A stretch of DNA of 64,000 bases, taken from NCBI RefSeq assembly GCF_018332695.1, contig NZ_BOQN01000156.1:1-64000 (forward strand). The letters run 5' to 3'. Below the pieces are notes generated by a model that did not search any database, was not told the origin of the DNA, and saw only the letters and a list, made by a program, of their open reading frames with translations. Shown piece by piece: positions 14,600 to 24,655 of this stretch. The first letter of the stretch is position 1; every line of letters starts with the position of its first letter. Source of the DNA: Paractinoplanes toevensis (lineage in GTDB: Bacteria; Actinomycetota; Actinomycetes; Mycobacteriales; Micromonosporaceae). A program made the translations under genes and the position numbers.

Positions 14600-14872
14600 T
14601 CACAGATGTCGATACACGTCCTCGAGGTCGAGACCAGTCGCGATCATCAGGACCTGAGCCTGGTAGAGCAGCTGGGAAATCTCCTCCGCGGCCCGCTCGG
14701 GGCCCTCGTGCTCGGCCGCCATCCAGGACTCGGCCGCCTCTTCGACGACCTTTTTCCCGATGAAGTGGACTCCGCGCTCCAGGGCCACGACGGTGGACGA
14801 CCCCTCGGGGCGCGTCGCCGCCTTTTCCTGAAGCTCGGCGAACAGCTCTTCGAACGTCTTCACGGGCGCCAT
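14600..14872 (-). CDS. hisE: phosphoribosyl-ATP pyrophosphatase
   Basis: HisE hydrolyses phosphoribosyl-ATP to phosphoribosyl-AMP, the second histidine step. The 90-residue all-alpha protein has the MazG-like acidic motif KKVVEEAAESWMAAEHE (about residues 40-56) and EEISQLLYQAQVLM (about 62-75), which bind magnesium. It is monofunctional, with hisI elsewhere. It is the first gene of the minus-strand hisE-hisG-PH unit and is divergent from the ABC importer. Confidence 0.95.
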   Translation of the reverse strand: MAPVKTFEELFAELQEKAATRPEGSSTVVALERGVHFIGKKVVEEAAESWMAAEHEGPERAAEEISQLLYQAQVLMIATGLDLEDVYRHL

Positions 14873-14940
14873 TGTGACAAGTCATCACGGGATCGATACG
14901 AACGGCCCCAGCAGGTGAGACGTGCCCTAGGCTCGCCGTC

Positions 14941-15813
14941 ATGGTCAGCCGAAACACCCTCATCACCACGGGCGGTGCCGCCCTCGTCCTTGCTGCCCTC
15001 GCGGCGTGCGCCCCCGCCGACGAGACCACCGCCTCGACGCCCTCTGCCAGCGCTTCCACGAACGCGTGCGCGCCGGAAACACTGCAGACGAAGACGGCCG
15101 GCAAGCTCACGATCGGCACCGACAACCCGGCCTACGAGCCGTGGTTCAGCGATAACAAGCCGAGTAACGGCAAGGGCTTCGAGTCCGCCGTGGCGTACGC
15201 GGTGGCCCAGCGCCTCGGCTACTCGACCGAGAACGTGACCTGGATCTCTGTGACGTTCAACAACGCGATCGCGCCGGGCCCGAAGGCGTACGACTTCGAT
15301 ATCAACGAATTCTCCATCACCGACGAGCGCCGGCAGGCCGTCGATTTCTCCTCCCCCTACTACCTGGTCAAGCAGACCGTGATCACGGTCAAGGGTTCGA
15401 AGATCGCCGGCGCCAAGTCGCTGGCCGACCTGAAGAACGCCAAGCTCGGCGCGCAGGTGGGCACGACCAGCTACCAGGCCATCACCGACGTGATCAAGCC
15501 GGCGACCGACCCGCAGGTCTTCAACAACAACGACGACGCCAAGGCCGCCCTGGTCAACAAGACCGTCGACGGCATCGTGGTGGACCTGCCGACCGCGTTC
15601 TACATGACGGGCGCCGAGCTCGACAACGGCATCATCGTCGGCCAGCTCGCCTCGGTCGGCACGCCCGAGCAGTTCGGCCTGGTGCTCGACAAGGGTTCGT
15701 CGCTCACCACCTGCGTCAGCACCGCGGTCGACCAGCTGCGCCAGGACGGCACCCTCGCGGTGCTGGAGAAGCAGTGGCTGGCCGGCACGGGCGGGGCGCC
15801 CGAACTCTCGTGA
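14941..15813 (+). CDS. amino-acid ABC transporter substrate-binding lipoprotein
   Basis: The 290-residue protein is a family 3 extracellular solute-binding protein. A lipoprotein signal peptide ends at LAAC with the lipidated Cys23. The two-lobed binding fold starts with GKLTIGTDNPAYEPWF (about 55-70). The ligand-clamp segment FDINEFSITDERRQAVDFSS (about 118-138) and AQVGTTSYQAITD (about 172-184) follow. It should deliver a polar amino acid to the permease next door. The solute cannot be fixed from sequence. Its stop overlaps the permease start (GTGA). Confidence 0.92.
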   Translation: MVSRNTLITTGGAALVLAALAACAPADETTASTPSASASTNACAPETLQTKTAGKLTIGTDNPAYEPWFSDNKPSNGKGFESAVAYAVAQRLGYSTENVTWISVTFNNAIAPGPKAYDFDINEFSITDERRQAVDFSSPYYLVKQTVITVKGSKIAGAKSLADLKNAKLGAQVGTTSYQAITDVIKPATDPQVFNNNDDAKAALVNKTVDGIVVDLPTAFYMTGAELDNGIIVGQLASVGTPEQFGLVLDKGSSLTTCVSTAVDQLRQDGTLAVLEKQWLAGTGGAPELS

Positions 15814-16658
15814 GCTCCGAGTTACACCGACCGAGTGACAAGCAGCTAGCGAGGATCGCCTTCCGGCGTCGGAAGGCGATCCGCTCGGTGCTGCTGGCGG
15901 CCCTGTCCACCGCGGTGCTCGGCACGCTTTTCGCGGTGCTGATCACCGGCGCGCCGGGCTGGGACCGGGTCAAGCAGTCGTTCTTCCGCGGCGACATCGC
16001 CCGGGATTCGCTGCCCGCCATCCTGGACGGGCTATGGCTCAACATCCGGTTGTTCGTCGTCTGCGCGGCCTGCGCGCTGGCCCTCGGCCTGCTGGTCGGG
16101 GTGCTGCGCACGCTGCGCGGACCGGTGTTCTTCCCGGTGCGGGCGCTGGCGACGGTCTACACGTACTCGTTGCGTGGCCTGCCGCTGATCATCACGATCT
16201 ACCTCTTCGCGTACGGGATCCCGGGTCTTCGCCTGCAGGGGACGCCGAGCGTGACCGTTCTCGGCGGCGCGGCCATCGTCATCACCTACGGTGCCTACAT
16301 CGCCGAGGTGCTGCGGTCCGGCATCGAGTCGGTGCACCCCAGCCAGGTCGCGGCGGCCCGTTCGCTCGGGCTGAGCTACCGCCGGACGATGCGCTTCGTG
16401 GTGCTGCCGCAGGCGGTGCGCCGGGCCGCCCCGCCGCTGCTCAACGACGTCGTGTCGATGCAGAAGGACGTGGGCCTGATCTCGCTGGCCGGGCCGGTGG
16501 ACGCGATTCGGGCGGCCCAGATCAGCCAGGCCGGCAGCTACAACTTCACGCCGTACATCGTGGCGGGTGTGCTCTTTGTTCTGCTGGCCCTTCCGCTCAT
16601 CGGGATCACCGACTGGGTGACGCTGCGTGCCGCCCGACGCCAGAACGCGGGGACCTGA
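15810..16658 (+). CDS. amino-acid ABC transporter permease
   Basis: The 282-residue membrane subunit has an N-terminal helix (about residues 20-42) before the family's usual five-helix core. The EAA loop that contacts the ATPase is seen at EVLRSGIESVHPSQVAAARS, then LGLSYRRTMRFVVLPQAVRR (about 160-205). The GTG at 15810 is chosen because it overlaps the upstream stop; an earlier in-frame start would lie inside the lipoprotein gene. Only one permease gene is present, so it presumably forms a homodimer. Confidence 0.92.
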   Translation: MSSELHRPSDKQLARIAFRRRKAIRSVLLAALSTAVLGTLFAVLITGAPGWDRVKQSFFRGDIARDSLPAILDGLWLNIRLFVVCAACALALGLLVGVLRTLRGPVFFPVRALATVYTYSLRGLPLIITIYLFAYGIPGLRLQGTPSVTVLGGAAIVITYGAYIAEVLRSGIESVHPSQVAAARSLGLSYRRTMRFVVLPQAVRRAAPPLLNDVVSMQKDVGLISLAGPVDAIRAAQISQAGSYNFTPYIVAGVLFVLLALPLIGITDWVTLRAARRQNAGT

Positions 16659-17398
16659 TGCTTCTCACCTGCACGGAAGTCCGCAAGACGTTCGGCGACG
16701 CGGTGGTGCTCGACGGGCTCGACCTGACCGTGGACGAGCACGAGGTGATCGCGCTGATCGGCGCGTCCGGCTCGGGCAAGTCGACGCTGTTGCGCTGCGT
16801 GAACCTGCTGACCGAGATCGACGACGGCACGATCATGCTGGACGGCGAGGACATCACCGATCCGCGGGTGAACCCGGACGTCGTACGCCGGAAGATCGGT
16901 CTGGTCTTTCAGAGTTACAACCTGTTCCCGCACATGACCGTGCTCGACAACATCACCCTGGCCCCGACGAAGGTGCGCCAACGGCCCGCCGCCGAGGCGA
17001 AGGCGCAGGCGATGGAGTGGCTGGACCGGGTCGGCCTGGCCGACAAGGCCGGCAGTTACCCCGACCGGCTCAGCGGCGGCCAGCAGCAGCGGGTGGCCAT
17101 CGTCCGGGCCCTGGTCAACAGCCCGCGGCTGCTGCTGCTCGACGAGGTGACCTCGGCGCTCGACCCGGAGCTGGTCGGCGAGGTGCTCACCATGATCCGC
17201 GACCTCAAGGGCGACGGCATGACGATGGTCCTGGCCACCCACGAGATGGGTTTCGCCCGTCAGGTGGCCGACCGGGTGGCGTTCCTGGACAAGGGCCGGG
17301 TCCTGGAGCAGGGGCCGCCCGCACAGGTGCTCGGCGACCCGGTCGAGGCCCGCACCCGGCAGTTCCTGGCGCGCATCATCGAGGCGGGCCGGCTGTAA
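16658..17398 (+). CDS. amino-acid ABC transporter ATP-binding protein
   Basis: The 246-residue ATPase of the polar amino-acid import family shows a complete set of motifs: Walker A GASGSGKST (about residues 35-43), Q-loop VFQSYNLFPHMT, signature LSGGQQQR, Walker B LLLLDEVTSALD and the switch His in ATHEMGF. Its ATG overlaps the permease stop (TGATG), completing the operon of lipoprotein, permease and ATPase. Nothing in the neighbourhood specifies the transported amino acid. Confidence 0.95.
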   Translation: MLLTCTEVRKTFGDAVVLDGLDLTVDEHEVIALIGASGSGKSTLLRCVNLLTEIDDGTIMLDGEDITDPRVNPDVVRRKIGLVFQSYNLFPHMTVLDNITLAPTKVRQRPAAEAKAQAMEWLDRVGLADKAGSYPDRLSGGQQQRVAIVRALVNSPRLLLLDEVTSALDPELVGEVLTMIRDLKGDGMTMVLATHEMGFARQVADRVAFLDKGRVLEQGPPAQVLGDPVEARTRQFLARIIEAGRL

Positions 17399-17504
17399 TC
17401 CGACCAGGTCGGATCACGGACGGTAACCCCTTCGTGGGCCCGCCGGGATGCCATGGTGCATCCGCGGGCACGGGGACTCTCCCGTGCTTACGGGGAGGCA
17501 ACTC

Positions 17505-17912
17505 ATGCGCCTGTACACCGCCATGGCCGCTGCCGTGCTGATGATCGTCGCCGGCCCGGCACCGGCCGGCGCGTCCGGCCGGTACGGCTTACGCCTGCGG
17601 TCCGCGACGGTGCTTCCGGGCGGAGCCGCCGTCGATGTGCATTACGTGGCGACCTGCCCGCCGGGCGCGCTGGCCGATATCGGCGTGTCGATCGCTCAGC
17701 GGACCGGTTCGCACGTCGCCGTCGGCAGCGGCAACACCGGGGTCGTCTGCAACGGGCTGCCACGCCCGGTGCTGCTGCGGGTCCCGGCCACCGGCGGCGG
17801 GGTGTGGTTCCGGCCGGGCCGGGCCCGCGCCACCGCCGGCCTGCGGGCCGTGACCGGGCTCGGCATCGTGGCCGACGACGACCGGGCCCGGTTGACGGTG
17901 ATGCGCCGCTGA
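17505..17912 (+). CDS. small secreted protein of unknown function
   Basis: The 135-residue product has a signal peptide (about residues 1-26, with MRLYTAMAAAVLMIVAGPAP and a cleavage site after PAGASG). The mature part is a beta-rich stretch with two cysteines (VATCPPG and VVCNGLP) that could form one disulfide, and several Arg/Gly-rich strands. The ATG follows GGGGAGG at good spacing. No family is recognised. It is tail-to-tail with ribH, 4 bases apart, and probably independent of the ABC genes. Confidence 0.7.
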   Translation: MRLYTAMAAAVLMIVAGPAPAGASGRYGLRLRSATVLPGGAAVDVHYVATCPPGALADIGVSIAQRTGSHVAVGSGNTGVVCNGLPRPVLLRVPATGGGVWFRPGRARATAGLRAVTGLGIVADDDRARLTVMRR

Positions 17913-17916
17913 CGAA

Positions 17917-18393
17917 CTACGGCTTGGTCAGGTCGCGCAGCACGAGGGCCGCGTCCAGCGCCGCCACCGTGCTCTGCCAGCCCTTGTCCTCGATCGAGTC
18001 CTCCAGGCCGGCGCGGTCGCGGGCCTGGCCGAGGCTGTGCACGGTCAGCACGCCGTGCGCCACCGGGGTCTGCTCGTCGAGGGCGATCCGGGTGAGCCCG
18101 GCGGTGACCGAGTCACAGACGTAGTCGAAGTGCGGGGTCTCGCCCTTGATCACGACGCCGATCGCGACCACCGCGTCGCACTGCTTGGCCAGCGCCTGCG
18201 CGACGACCGGCAGTTCGACGGCGCCGCCCACCCGGTGGATGACCACGTCCGTCACACCGCACGCCTCGGCGGCGGCCTTCGCCCGCTCGATCATGTGATC
18301 GATCAGTTCGGCGTGCCAGCGCGCGCCGACGATGCCGAGCCGCAGCCCGGCCGCGTCGACGGTCTGCATGTGCGGGTCACCGAAGCCGGCCAT
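17917..18393 (-). CDS. ribH: 6,7-dimethyl-8-ribityllumazine synthase
   Basis: RibH condenses the ribityl-aminouracil with the dihydroxybutanone phosphate made by RibBA. The 158-residue protein shows the substrate pocket motifs VGARWHAELIDHM (about residues 22-34), GAVELPVVAQAL, and GVVIKGETPHFDYVCDSV (about 78-95), which includes the phosphate-binding and catalytic His segment. It is the last gene of ribD-ribC-ribBA-ribH, 45 bases after ribBA. Confidence 0.96.
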   Translation of the reverse strand: MAGFGDPHMQTVDAAGLRLGIVGARWHAELIDHMIERAKAAAEACGVTDVVIHRVGGAVELPVVAQALAKQCDAVVAIGVVIKGETPHFDYVCDSVTAGLTRIALDEQTPVAHGVLTVHSLGQARDRAGLEDSIEDKGWQSTVAALDAALVLRDLTKP

Positions 18394-18438
18394 GTGTTGC
18401 CCCCTTTTTCCCCATTGTCATTGTTTCCCGCACGCTGG

Positions 18439-19636
<1,198 letters not shown>

Positions 19637-19644
<8 letters not shown>

Positions 19645-20236
19645 GACGTTCTCCCAGCATCTTTTCCACGTACTTCGCGATCACGTCGACTTCGAGGTTC
19701 ACCGGGTCGCCCACGGCCTTGGATCCCAGCACGGTCAGCTTCAGCGTCGTCGGGATCAGGCCGACACCGAAGGATTCGTCGTCCACCGCCATGACGGTCA
19801 GCGACACCCCGTCGACGGTGATCGAGCCCTTCTCCACCACGTACTTCGCGATGTTCGCCGGCAGCGCGAAGCGCAGGACCTCCCACTGGTCGGCCGGCTC
19901 GCGGCTGAGCAGCCGGGAGACCCCGTCCACGTGGCCCTGGACCAGATGGCCGCCGAGGCGGCTGCCCAGCGCGGCGGCCCGCTCGAGGTTGACCTGGCTG
20001 CCGACGCGCAGCGCGCCGAGCGAGGACCGGCGCAGCGTCTCGCCCATCACATCGGCGGTGAACACGCCCTCCTCGTTGTCGATCACAGTGAGACAGACGC
20101 CGTTGACCGCGATCGAGTCGCCGTGCCGGGCGTCCGTGGTGACGACGGGTCCGCGTACGGCGATGACCGCCGAATCGCCGCCCGCGTCGGTGAGGCGCAC
20201 GACCTCTCCCAGTTCCTCGACGATGCCGGTGAACAT
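19637..20236 (-). CDS. ribC: riboflavin synthase alpha chain
   Basis: It dismutates two lumazine molecules to riboflavin and the recycled aminouracil. The 199-residue protein consists of two similar beta-barrel halves (about 1-97 and 98-190). It starts with the hallmark MFTGIVEELG, and each half has a VNGVCLTV- or VDGVSLTV-type motif. The gene is called ribE in some organisms. The start overlaps the ribD stop by one base. Confidence 0.96.
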
Positions 20237-21291
20237 CAGGACTCCTTCTGTCGGAGCGATGCGATGAAACGCAGGTCAGGGCCGATCTGCGCGATGTCGG
20301 TGAGTTCGAGTTCGATGGCGTCGCCGATGGTGGTGACGCCCGCGTCGAGCAGGGCGGTCTTACCGGCCCCGAGCAGCTTCGGTGCCACGTAACCGATCAC
20401 CTGGTCGACCAGCCCGGCGGCCAGGAACGAGCCGGCCAGGGTGGGCCCGCCCTCCAGCAGCACCGAGCGGATGCCCCGGCCGAACAGGGCCTGGAGCAGG
20501 GCATGAAGATCGACGCGGCCGTCCGGGCCGGCGCCGACCTCCCGGGTGGTGACGATCCAGGTCGGTGCGGCGACGTCGCGCACTCGCGCTTTTTCCGGCG
20601 TACGGCCGGTTGAGTCCACGACCACCCGCAGCGGCTGCTTGATGGCGAGCGTGCCGTCCTTGAGGTCGCGCACGGTGAGCTGCGGGTCGTCGGTGACGAC
20701 CGTGCCGGACCCGACCATGATCGCGTCCATCGTGCTGCGCAGCGTGTGCACGTCGGTGCGGGCCGGCGACGAGGTGATCCACTGGCTGGTGCCGTCGGCG
20801 GCGGCCGAGCGCCCGTCCAGGGTGGCCGCGAACTTCCAGGTCACGAACGGCCGGCCGCGGCGCACGGCGGTGAGCCAGGCGACGTTGCCCTGCTCGGCCT
20901 CGGCCCGGCGTACGCCCGTCTCGACCTGGACCCCGGCGGCGCGCAGGGTGACCGCCCCGCCCGACGCCACCGGCGTCGGGTCGTCGACCGCGATGATCAC
21001 TCGCTTGACCCCGGCGTTGATCAGCGCCTCGCTGCAGGGGCCGGTGCGGCCGGTGTGGTTGCAGGGCTCCAGGGTGACCACCGCGATGCCGCCGCGGGCC
21101 CGCTCACCGGCCTGGGCGAGGGCGACGATCTCGGCGTGCGGCCCACCGGCGTACGCGTGGAAGCCCTCGCCGACGATCTCGCCGTCGGTGTCGAGGAGCA
21201 GGCAACCGACCACCGGGTTGGGGCTGGTCGTGCCGAGGCCCCGGCCGGCCAGCGCGATCGCGCGGCGCATTGCCTCGTCCTCGGTCACCAT
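20236..21291 (-). CDS. ribD: bifunctional pyrimidine deaminase/reductase
   Basis: RibD performs the second and third steps of riboflavin synthesis. The 351-residue protein has an N-terminal zinc deaminase domain (about 1-145), with HAEIVAL and PCNHTGRTGPC ligands. The C-terminal reductase domain (about 150-351) has FVTWKFAATLDGRSAA, a GSGTV turn and LLEGGPTLAGSFL near the end. It heads the operon and lies 123 bases after the FMN riboswitch. Confidence 0.96.
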   Translation of the reverse strand: MVTEDEAMRRAIALAGRGLGTTSPNPVVGCLLLDTDGEIVGEGFHAYAGGPHAEIVALAQAGERARGGIAVVTLEPCNHTGRTGPCSEALINAGVKRVIIAVDDPTPVASGGAVTLRAAGVQVETGVRRAEAEQGNVAWLTAVRRGRPFVTWKFAATLDGRSAAADGTSQWITSSPARTDVHTLRSTMDAIMVGSGTVVTDDPQLTVRDLKDGTLAIKQPLRVVVDSTGRTPEKARVRDVAAPTWIVTTREVGAGPDGRVDLHALLQALFGRGIRSVLLEGGPTLAGSFLAAGLVDQVIGYVAPKLLGAGKTALLDAGVTTIGDAIELELTDIAQIGPDLRFIASLRQKES

Positions 21292-21414
21292 CCGCTTTCG
21301 TCCTCTCAGCGCGGCACGGTCACGCGCTGGAGATTACTGGAGGAAACGCAGGAAATCGGACATCAGGGTACGCTACGCGCACCCCGGACGTGGCCCGGCC
21401 ACGATCCGATTCCG

Positions 21415-21592
21415 CGCGCTGTCTCCCATCCGGACTGTCTGACCGGGGCGGCTTGCACCGTCCGATCAACCGTCGGCCCCGGATTTTCACCAGGTCCACC
21501 GTCCGTCGTTGGAACGACGTCCGGGTCGCGGGCTTACCGATGAAGCATCGGATCACCGCCGGTTCGGAATTTCACCGAGTCCCGCCAGCGCG
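21415..21592 (-). ncRNA. FMN riboswitch (RFN element) for the rib operon
   Basis: Read on the minus strand, CGCGCTG and CAGCGCG close the P1 helix. The conserved core blocks follow in order: CGGTGAAATTCCGAACCGGCG, GTAAGCCCGCGA, GGTGAAAATCCGGGGCCGAC and AGTCCGGATGGGAGA. This is the RFN aptamer, which binds FMN and shuts off expression. No clear terminator with a U tract is visible before ribD, so control of translation or an unusual expression platform is likely. Confidence 0.95.
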
Positions 21593-21682
21593 TGGTGGGT
21601 TAACCCCGAGTTTTACACGAACGATCGACTTTGCAAGAGGCAGGCGAGGCATATCACATCTCCTCAAGAGGAAATGTCATAC

Positions 21683-22690
21683 CTATTCGGCGTCGCTCTC
21701 GCCCCGCCGGCGGTCGATCGCCACATATGACCCAGGCTGGGACTTCGCCACCTTCTTCATCTCGGACGCGACGGCGATCACCACCCGCGGATCGGCGTAC
21801 TTCCGGCCGTCGGCGGTCGCCTGGGCGACCCCGATCGAGAGGGTGACCAGGGCGGCCCGGCTCTTGCCGCCGCGGCGGTCGGGCACCTCGATGTAGCCGC
21901 GCTCGGCGTCGCTCGCGTCGTAGAGCCGGTCGGCGGCCTGCTCGAAATCGGTCACCGTGCGCTTGGTCAGCGGCAGCACCTGGTCGGGCGCGCAGATGAA
22001 GACGAAGTCGTCGCCGCCGATGTGGCCGAGGAAGACCGACGGCTTGCCGATCGACGCGACCGCCTTGTGCAGGCTGCGGGTCAGGGCGGTGATGAACTCG
22101 TCGCCACGGTCGAACCCGTACACGTCGTTGACGCTCTTGAACCGGTCGATGTCGATGTAACCGACCGAGTATTCGCCACCGGCCTTCATCCGGTCGGCGA
22201 TCTCGCGCCGCACCCGGGCGTTGCCGGGCAGGCCGGTCAGCGGCGACGTCTCGCGGAACTCCTTGTTGCGCCGCAGTGTCGACGACACCCGGGCGATCAA
22301 CTCGGCCGTGTCGAACGGCTTGACCAGGTAATCGTCGACGCCGGCGGTCAGCCCGACCACCTTGTCGACGCTCATGCCCTTGGCGGTCAGCATGATCACC
22401 GGGAGCGCCGAGGTGAGCGGTTCGGCCCGCAGCCGGCGGGTCAGCTCGACGCCGTCCATGCGCGGCATCATCCAGTCGACCACGGCGAGGTCGGGACGCT
22501 TGGTCTCCATCACCTCGAGGGCGTCCTCGCCGTCGCGGGCCCGGATCACGTCATAGCCGTGCACCTTGAGGTTGAACTCGACGAAACCCGCGATGTCCTG
22601 ATCGTCGTCGACCACCAGGATCAGGTCGGGCCGGTCGTCCGCGTCGGAACCGAGGTCCTCCGCGCTGTGCCGCACCACGCCGGTGCTCAT
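21683..22690 (-). CDS. response regulator with GGDEF domain
   Basis: The 335-residue protein joins a receiver domain (about 22-140) to a diguanylate-cyclase-type domain (about 145-325). The receiver has the acidic pocket at 28-30, phospho-acceptor Asp72 (VVDWMMPRMDG) and Lys124. The active-site loop reads GGDDF (225-229) rather than GG(D/E)EF, and the metal-binding Asp180/Asp182 region (YIDIDRF) is intact. It may make cyclic di-GMP or be an inactive binder. The ATG is 34 bases after rpe. No kinase gene is adjacent. Confidence 0.88.
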   Translation of the reverse strand: MSTGVVRHSAEDLGSDADDRPDLILVVDDDQDIAGFVEFNLKVHGYDVIRARDGEDALEVMETKRPDLAVVDWMMPRMDGVELTRRLRAEPLTSALPVIMLTAKGMSVDKVVGLTAGVDDYLVKPFDTAELIARVSSTLRRNKEFRETSPLTGLPGNARVRREIADRMKAGGEYSVGYIDIDRFKSVNDVYGFDRGDEFITALTRSLHKAVASIGKPSVFLGHIGGDDFVFICAPDQVLPLTKRTVTDFEQAADRLYDASDAERGYIEVPDRRGGKSRAALVTLSIGVAQATADGRKYADPRVVIAVASEMKKVAKSQPGSYVAIDRRRGESDAE

Positions 22691-22724
22691 CCGCTCTCCC
22701 CGCTTGTTGCCCGCAACGTCCCGC

Positions 22725-23405
22725 TCAATGATGGGACGACTGGGCCTCCACGGCCAGTGCCCGAAGTTGGTGAATCGCGTCGGCCGGGTCCTCGGCGCCG
22801 TAGACGGCGGTGCCGGCCACGAACGCGTCGGCGCCCGCCTCGGCCGCCCGGGCAATGGTGTCGGCGGCGATGCCGCCATCGACCTCGAGGCGTACGGAGA
22901 GATCCTTCGCGCTGATCCGGCGGCGCACGTCGCGCACCTTGTCCAGCATTTCGGGCATGAACTTCTGCCCGCCGAAACCGGCCTTGATCGTCATGATCAG
23001 CAGGGTGTCGAGGTAGGGCAGCATCTCCAGGTAAGGCTCGACGGGGGTGTCCCGGTCGATCGCCAGCCCCGCCTTAGACCCGGCCGCGCGCAACGTCTTG
23101 GCCAGGGCGACCGGATTCTCGCACGCCTCGGCGTGGAAGGTCACGTTGTAGGCGCCGGCCTCGGCGTAACCCGGCGCCCAGCGCTCCGGGTCGGTGATCA
23201 TCAGATGCACGTCGAACGGGATCGTGGTGGCCTTACGCAGGCTCTGCACCACCGGCAGGCCGATCGTCAGGTTGGGCACGAAGTGGTTGTCCATGACGTC
23301 GACGTGCACCCAGTCGGCCGCCCCCTCGATGGCACCCACCTCGTCGGCGAGACGGGAGAAATCGGCGGCCAGGATGCTCGGGGCGATGATCGGCTTTGCG
23401 CTCAC
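22725..23405 (-). CDS. rpe: ribulose-phosphate 3-epimerase
   Basis: Rpe interconverts ribulose 5-phosphate and xylulose 5-phosphate in the pentose phosphate pathway. The 226-residue TIM barrel shows APSILAADFSRL (residues 8-19), the metal site in VHVDVMDNHFVPN (about 33-45) with its paired Asp, DVHLMITDPE, FGGQKFMPEML and EVDGGI near the C-terminal phosphate-binding end. The next gene, for the GGDEF protein, probably shares the transcript. Confidence 0.96.
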   Translation of the reverse strand: MSAKPIIAPSILAADFSRLADEVGAIEGAADWVHVDVMDNHFVPNLTIGLPVVQSLRKATTIPFDVHLMITDPERWAPGYAEAGAYNVTFHAEACENPVALAKTLRAAGSKAGLAIDRDTPVEPYLEMLPYLDTLLIMTIKAGFGGQKFMPEMLDKVRDVRRRISAKDLSVRLEVDGGIAADTIARAAEAGADAFVAGTAVYGAEDPADAIHQLRALAVEAQSSHH

Positions 23406-23481
23406 GGTCGAAGTCTAGGGCGTTCGCATTCGTGGTATCGCGAACCGGATAGAGTGGCGCGTCCGACAAGGGGGGCGATCG

Positions 23482-24339
23482 ATGCGACGGTGGGCGGTGG
23501 CCGTGCTGGCGTGCGCCCTCATCTCCGGCTGCGGCAGCCTCCCGGCGGGCGTCGACGGTGACCTGGTCAACGACTGGAAACCGATGCCGGCCGCGACCGC
23601 GTTCCGCCCGGCCGCCGGCACCTGCCACGGCGAGTTGGCCCAGACCGGCACGATCGACGACTACGCCCCGGTGGCCTGCGGCGGCCCGCACCTGGCCGAG
23701 ACGGTCGCGGTCGCCGACCTCGGCCAGGCCACCACGTTGGAGGCCGGCCTTCCGCAGGCGTTCACCGCCTGCTCCAAACGGGTCACCGCGTTCCTGGGGG
23801 CCGACTGGCGCACCGGGTGGGTGCTGCTGCAGCCGGTGCTGCCCGGCAAGCAGGCGTGGGCCGGCGGCGCGCGCTGGTTCCGCTGCGACGTGGCCGAGAC
23901 GTCCCCGGTCGACGGTGCGCTGGTGCGCCGCTCGGGCAGCATGAAGGGCGCCGTCAAGGGGTCCGGCAAGCTGCGGATGACCTGCGCCAACCCCACCATC
24001 AAGGGCGAGTCGGTCACCGAGATGCACCCGGTGGCCTGCGCGAGCACCCACACCGCCGAGTTTGCCGGCCTCTTCGAGACCACCGCGAAGCGGTCCAGCG
24101 ACGTGAGCGGCGACGCCCTGGCCGACGGCTGCGACCGGGCGATCGCGAAGTTCGCCGGGTTGTCCGACGACGGCTCGCTGGAGAGCCGGATCGGCTGGCT
24201 GGGCTTCCCGCCGGACGACACCGCCTGGCAGATGGGCGACCGGGCGATCCGCTGCTTCCTGTGGCTCAACGGCGAGAAGATGACCGGCTCCTACCGCAAC
24301 GCCGGCCCGTCGAAGCTAAAGATCCACTACTCCGACTGA
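23482..24339 (+). CDS. septum-formation-type lipoprotein
   Basis: The 285-residue protein has a lipobox (LISGC, lipidated Cys17). Two related halves (about 40-140 and about 165-270) each carry a cysteine-bounded block with a conserved His. The first half reads GTCHGEL...VACGGPHLAETVAV and the second MTCANP...VACASTHTAEFAGLF. This is the pattern of the Septum_form domain found in actinobacterial surface proteins, here duplicated. It is expected to be anchored outside the membrane. A specific division role is only inferred from the family name. Its 3' end overlaps the convergent ArsR gene by 24 bases. Confidence 0.8.
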   Translation: MRRWAVAVLACALISGCGSLPAGVDGDLVNDWKPMPAATAFRPAAGTCHGELAQTGTIDDYAPVACGGPHLAETVAVADLGQATTLEAGLPQAFTACSKRVTAFLGADWRTGWVLLQPVLPGKQAWAGGARWFRCDVAETSPVDGALVRRSGSMKGAVKGSGKLRMTCANPTIKGESVTEMHPVACASTHTAEFAGLFETTAKRSSDVSGDALADGCDRAIAKFAGLSDDGSLESRIGWLGFPPDDTAWQMGDRAIRCFLWLNGEKMTGSYRNAGPSKLKIHYSD

Positions 24340-24621
24340 GCTTCTCGTCAGAGCCTCGATCAGCCCGGGGAACCGAGCGTCCAGCTCGTCGCGGCGCAGC
24401 TCGATGGTGTGCGTGCGGCCGGTCACGGTGGTGCGCGTCAGACCCGCCTCGCGCAGGATGCGGAAGTGGTGGGTCATGGTCGATTTGTGCACGCCGAAAT
24501 CCCAGTGGGTGCCGCATTTGCCGTGCGGCCGGCCGTCGGCGAGCGTCTGCACGATGCGCAGCCGGATGGGGTCGGCGACGGCACGCAGCACGTCGACCAG
24601 AGCCGCATCCTCCTCCGCCAT
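24316..24621 (-). CDS. ArsR-family transcriptional regulator
   Basis: The 101-residue winged-helix protein has the family N-terminal helix LRAVADPIRLRIVQTLADG, a recognition helix KSTMTHHFRILREAGL and a wing RTTVTGRTHTIELRRDEL. Its Cys and His residues (GKCGTHWDFGVH) sit just before the recognition helix but do not form the ELCVCD metal site, so metal sensing is unlikely. It is divergent from the crotonase gene, 34 bases away, which makes that gene the natural target. Confidence 0.85.
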   Translation of the reverse strand: MAEEDAALVDVLRAVADPIRLRIVQTLADGRPHGKCGTHWDFGVHKSTMTHHFRILREAGLTRTTVTGRTHTIELRRDELDARFPGLIEALTRSSVGVVDL

Positions 24622-24655
24622 GGCCGTAAGCGTACCGGTGGTCTAGCGTGATGGT

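Noticed and set aside
13257..15125. 622-codon minus-strand frame running through hisE and hisG into the PH gene
   Set aside because: Only its last 153 codons are a real gene. The rest is an off-frame reading of hisE and hisG.
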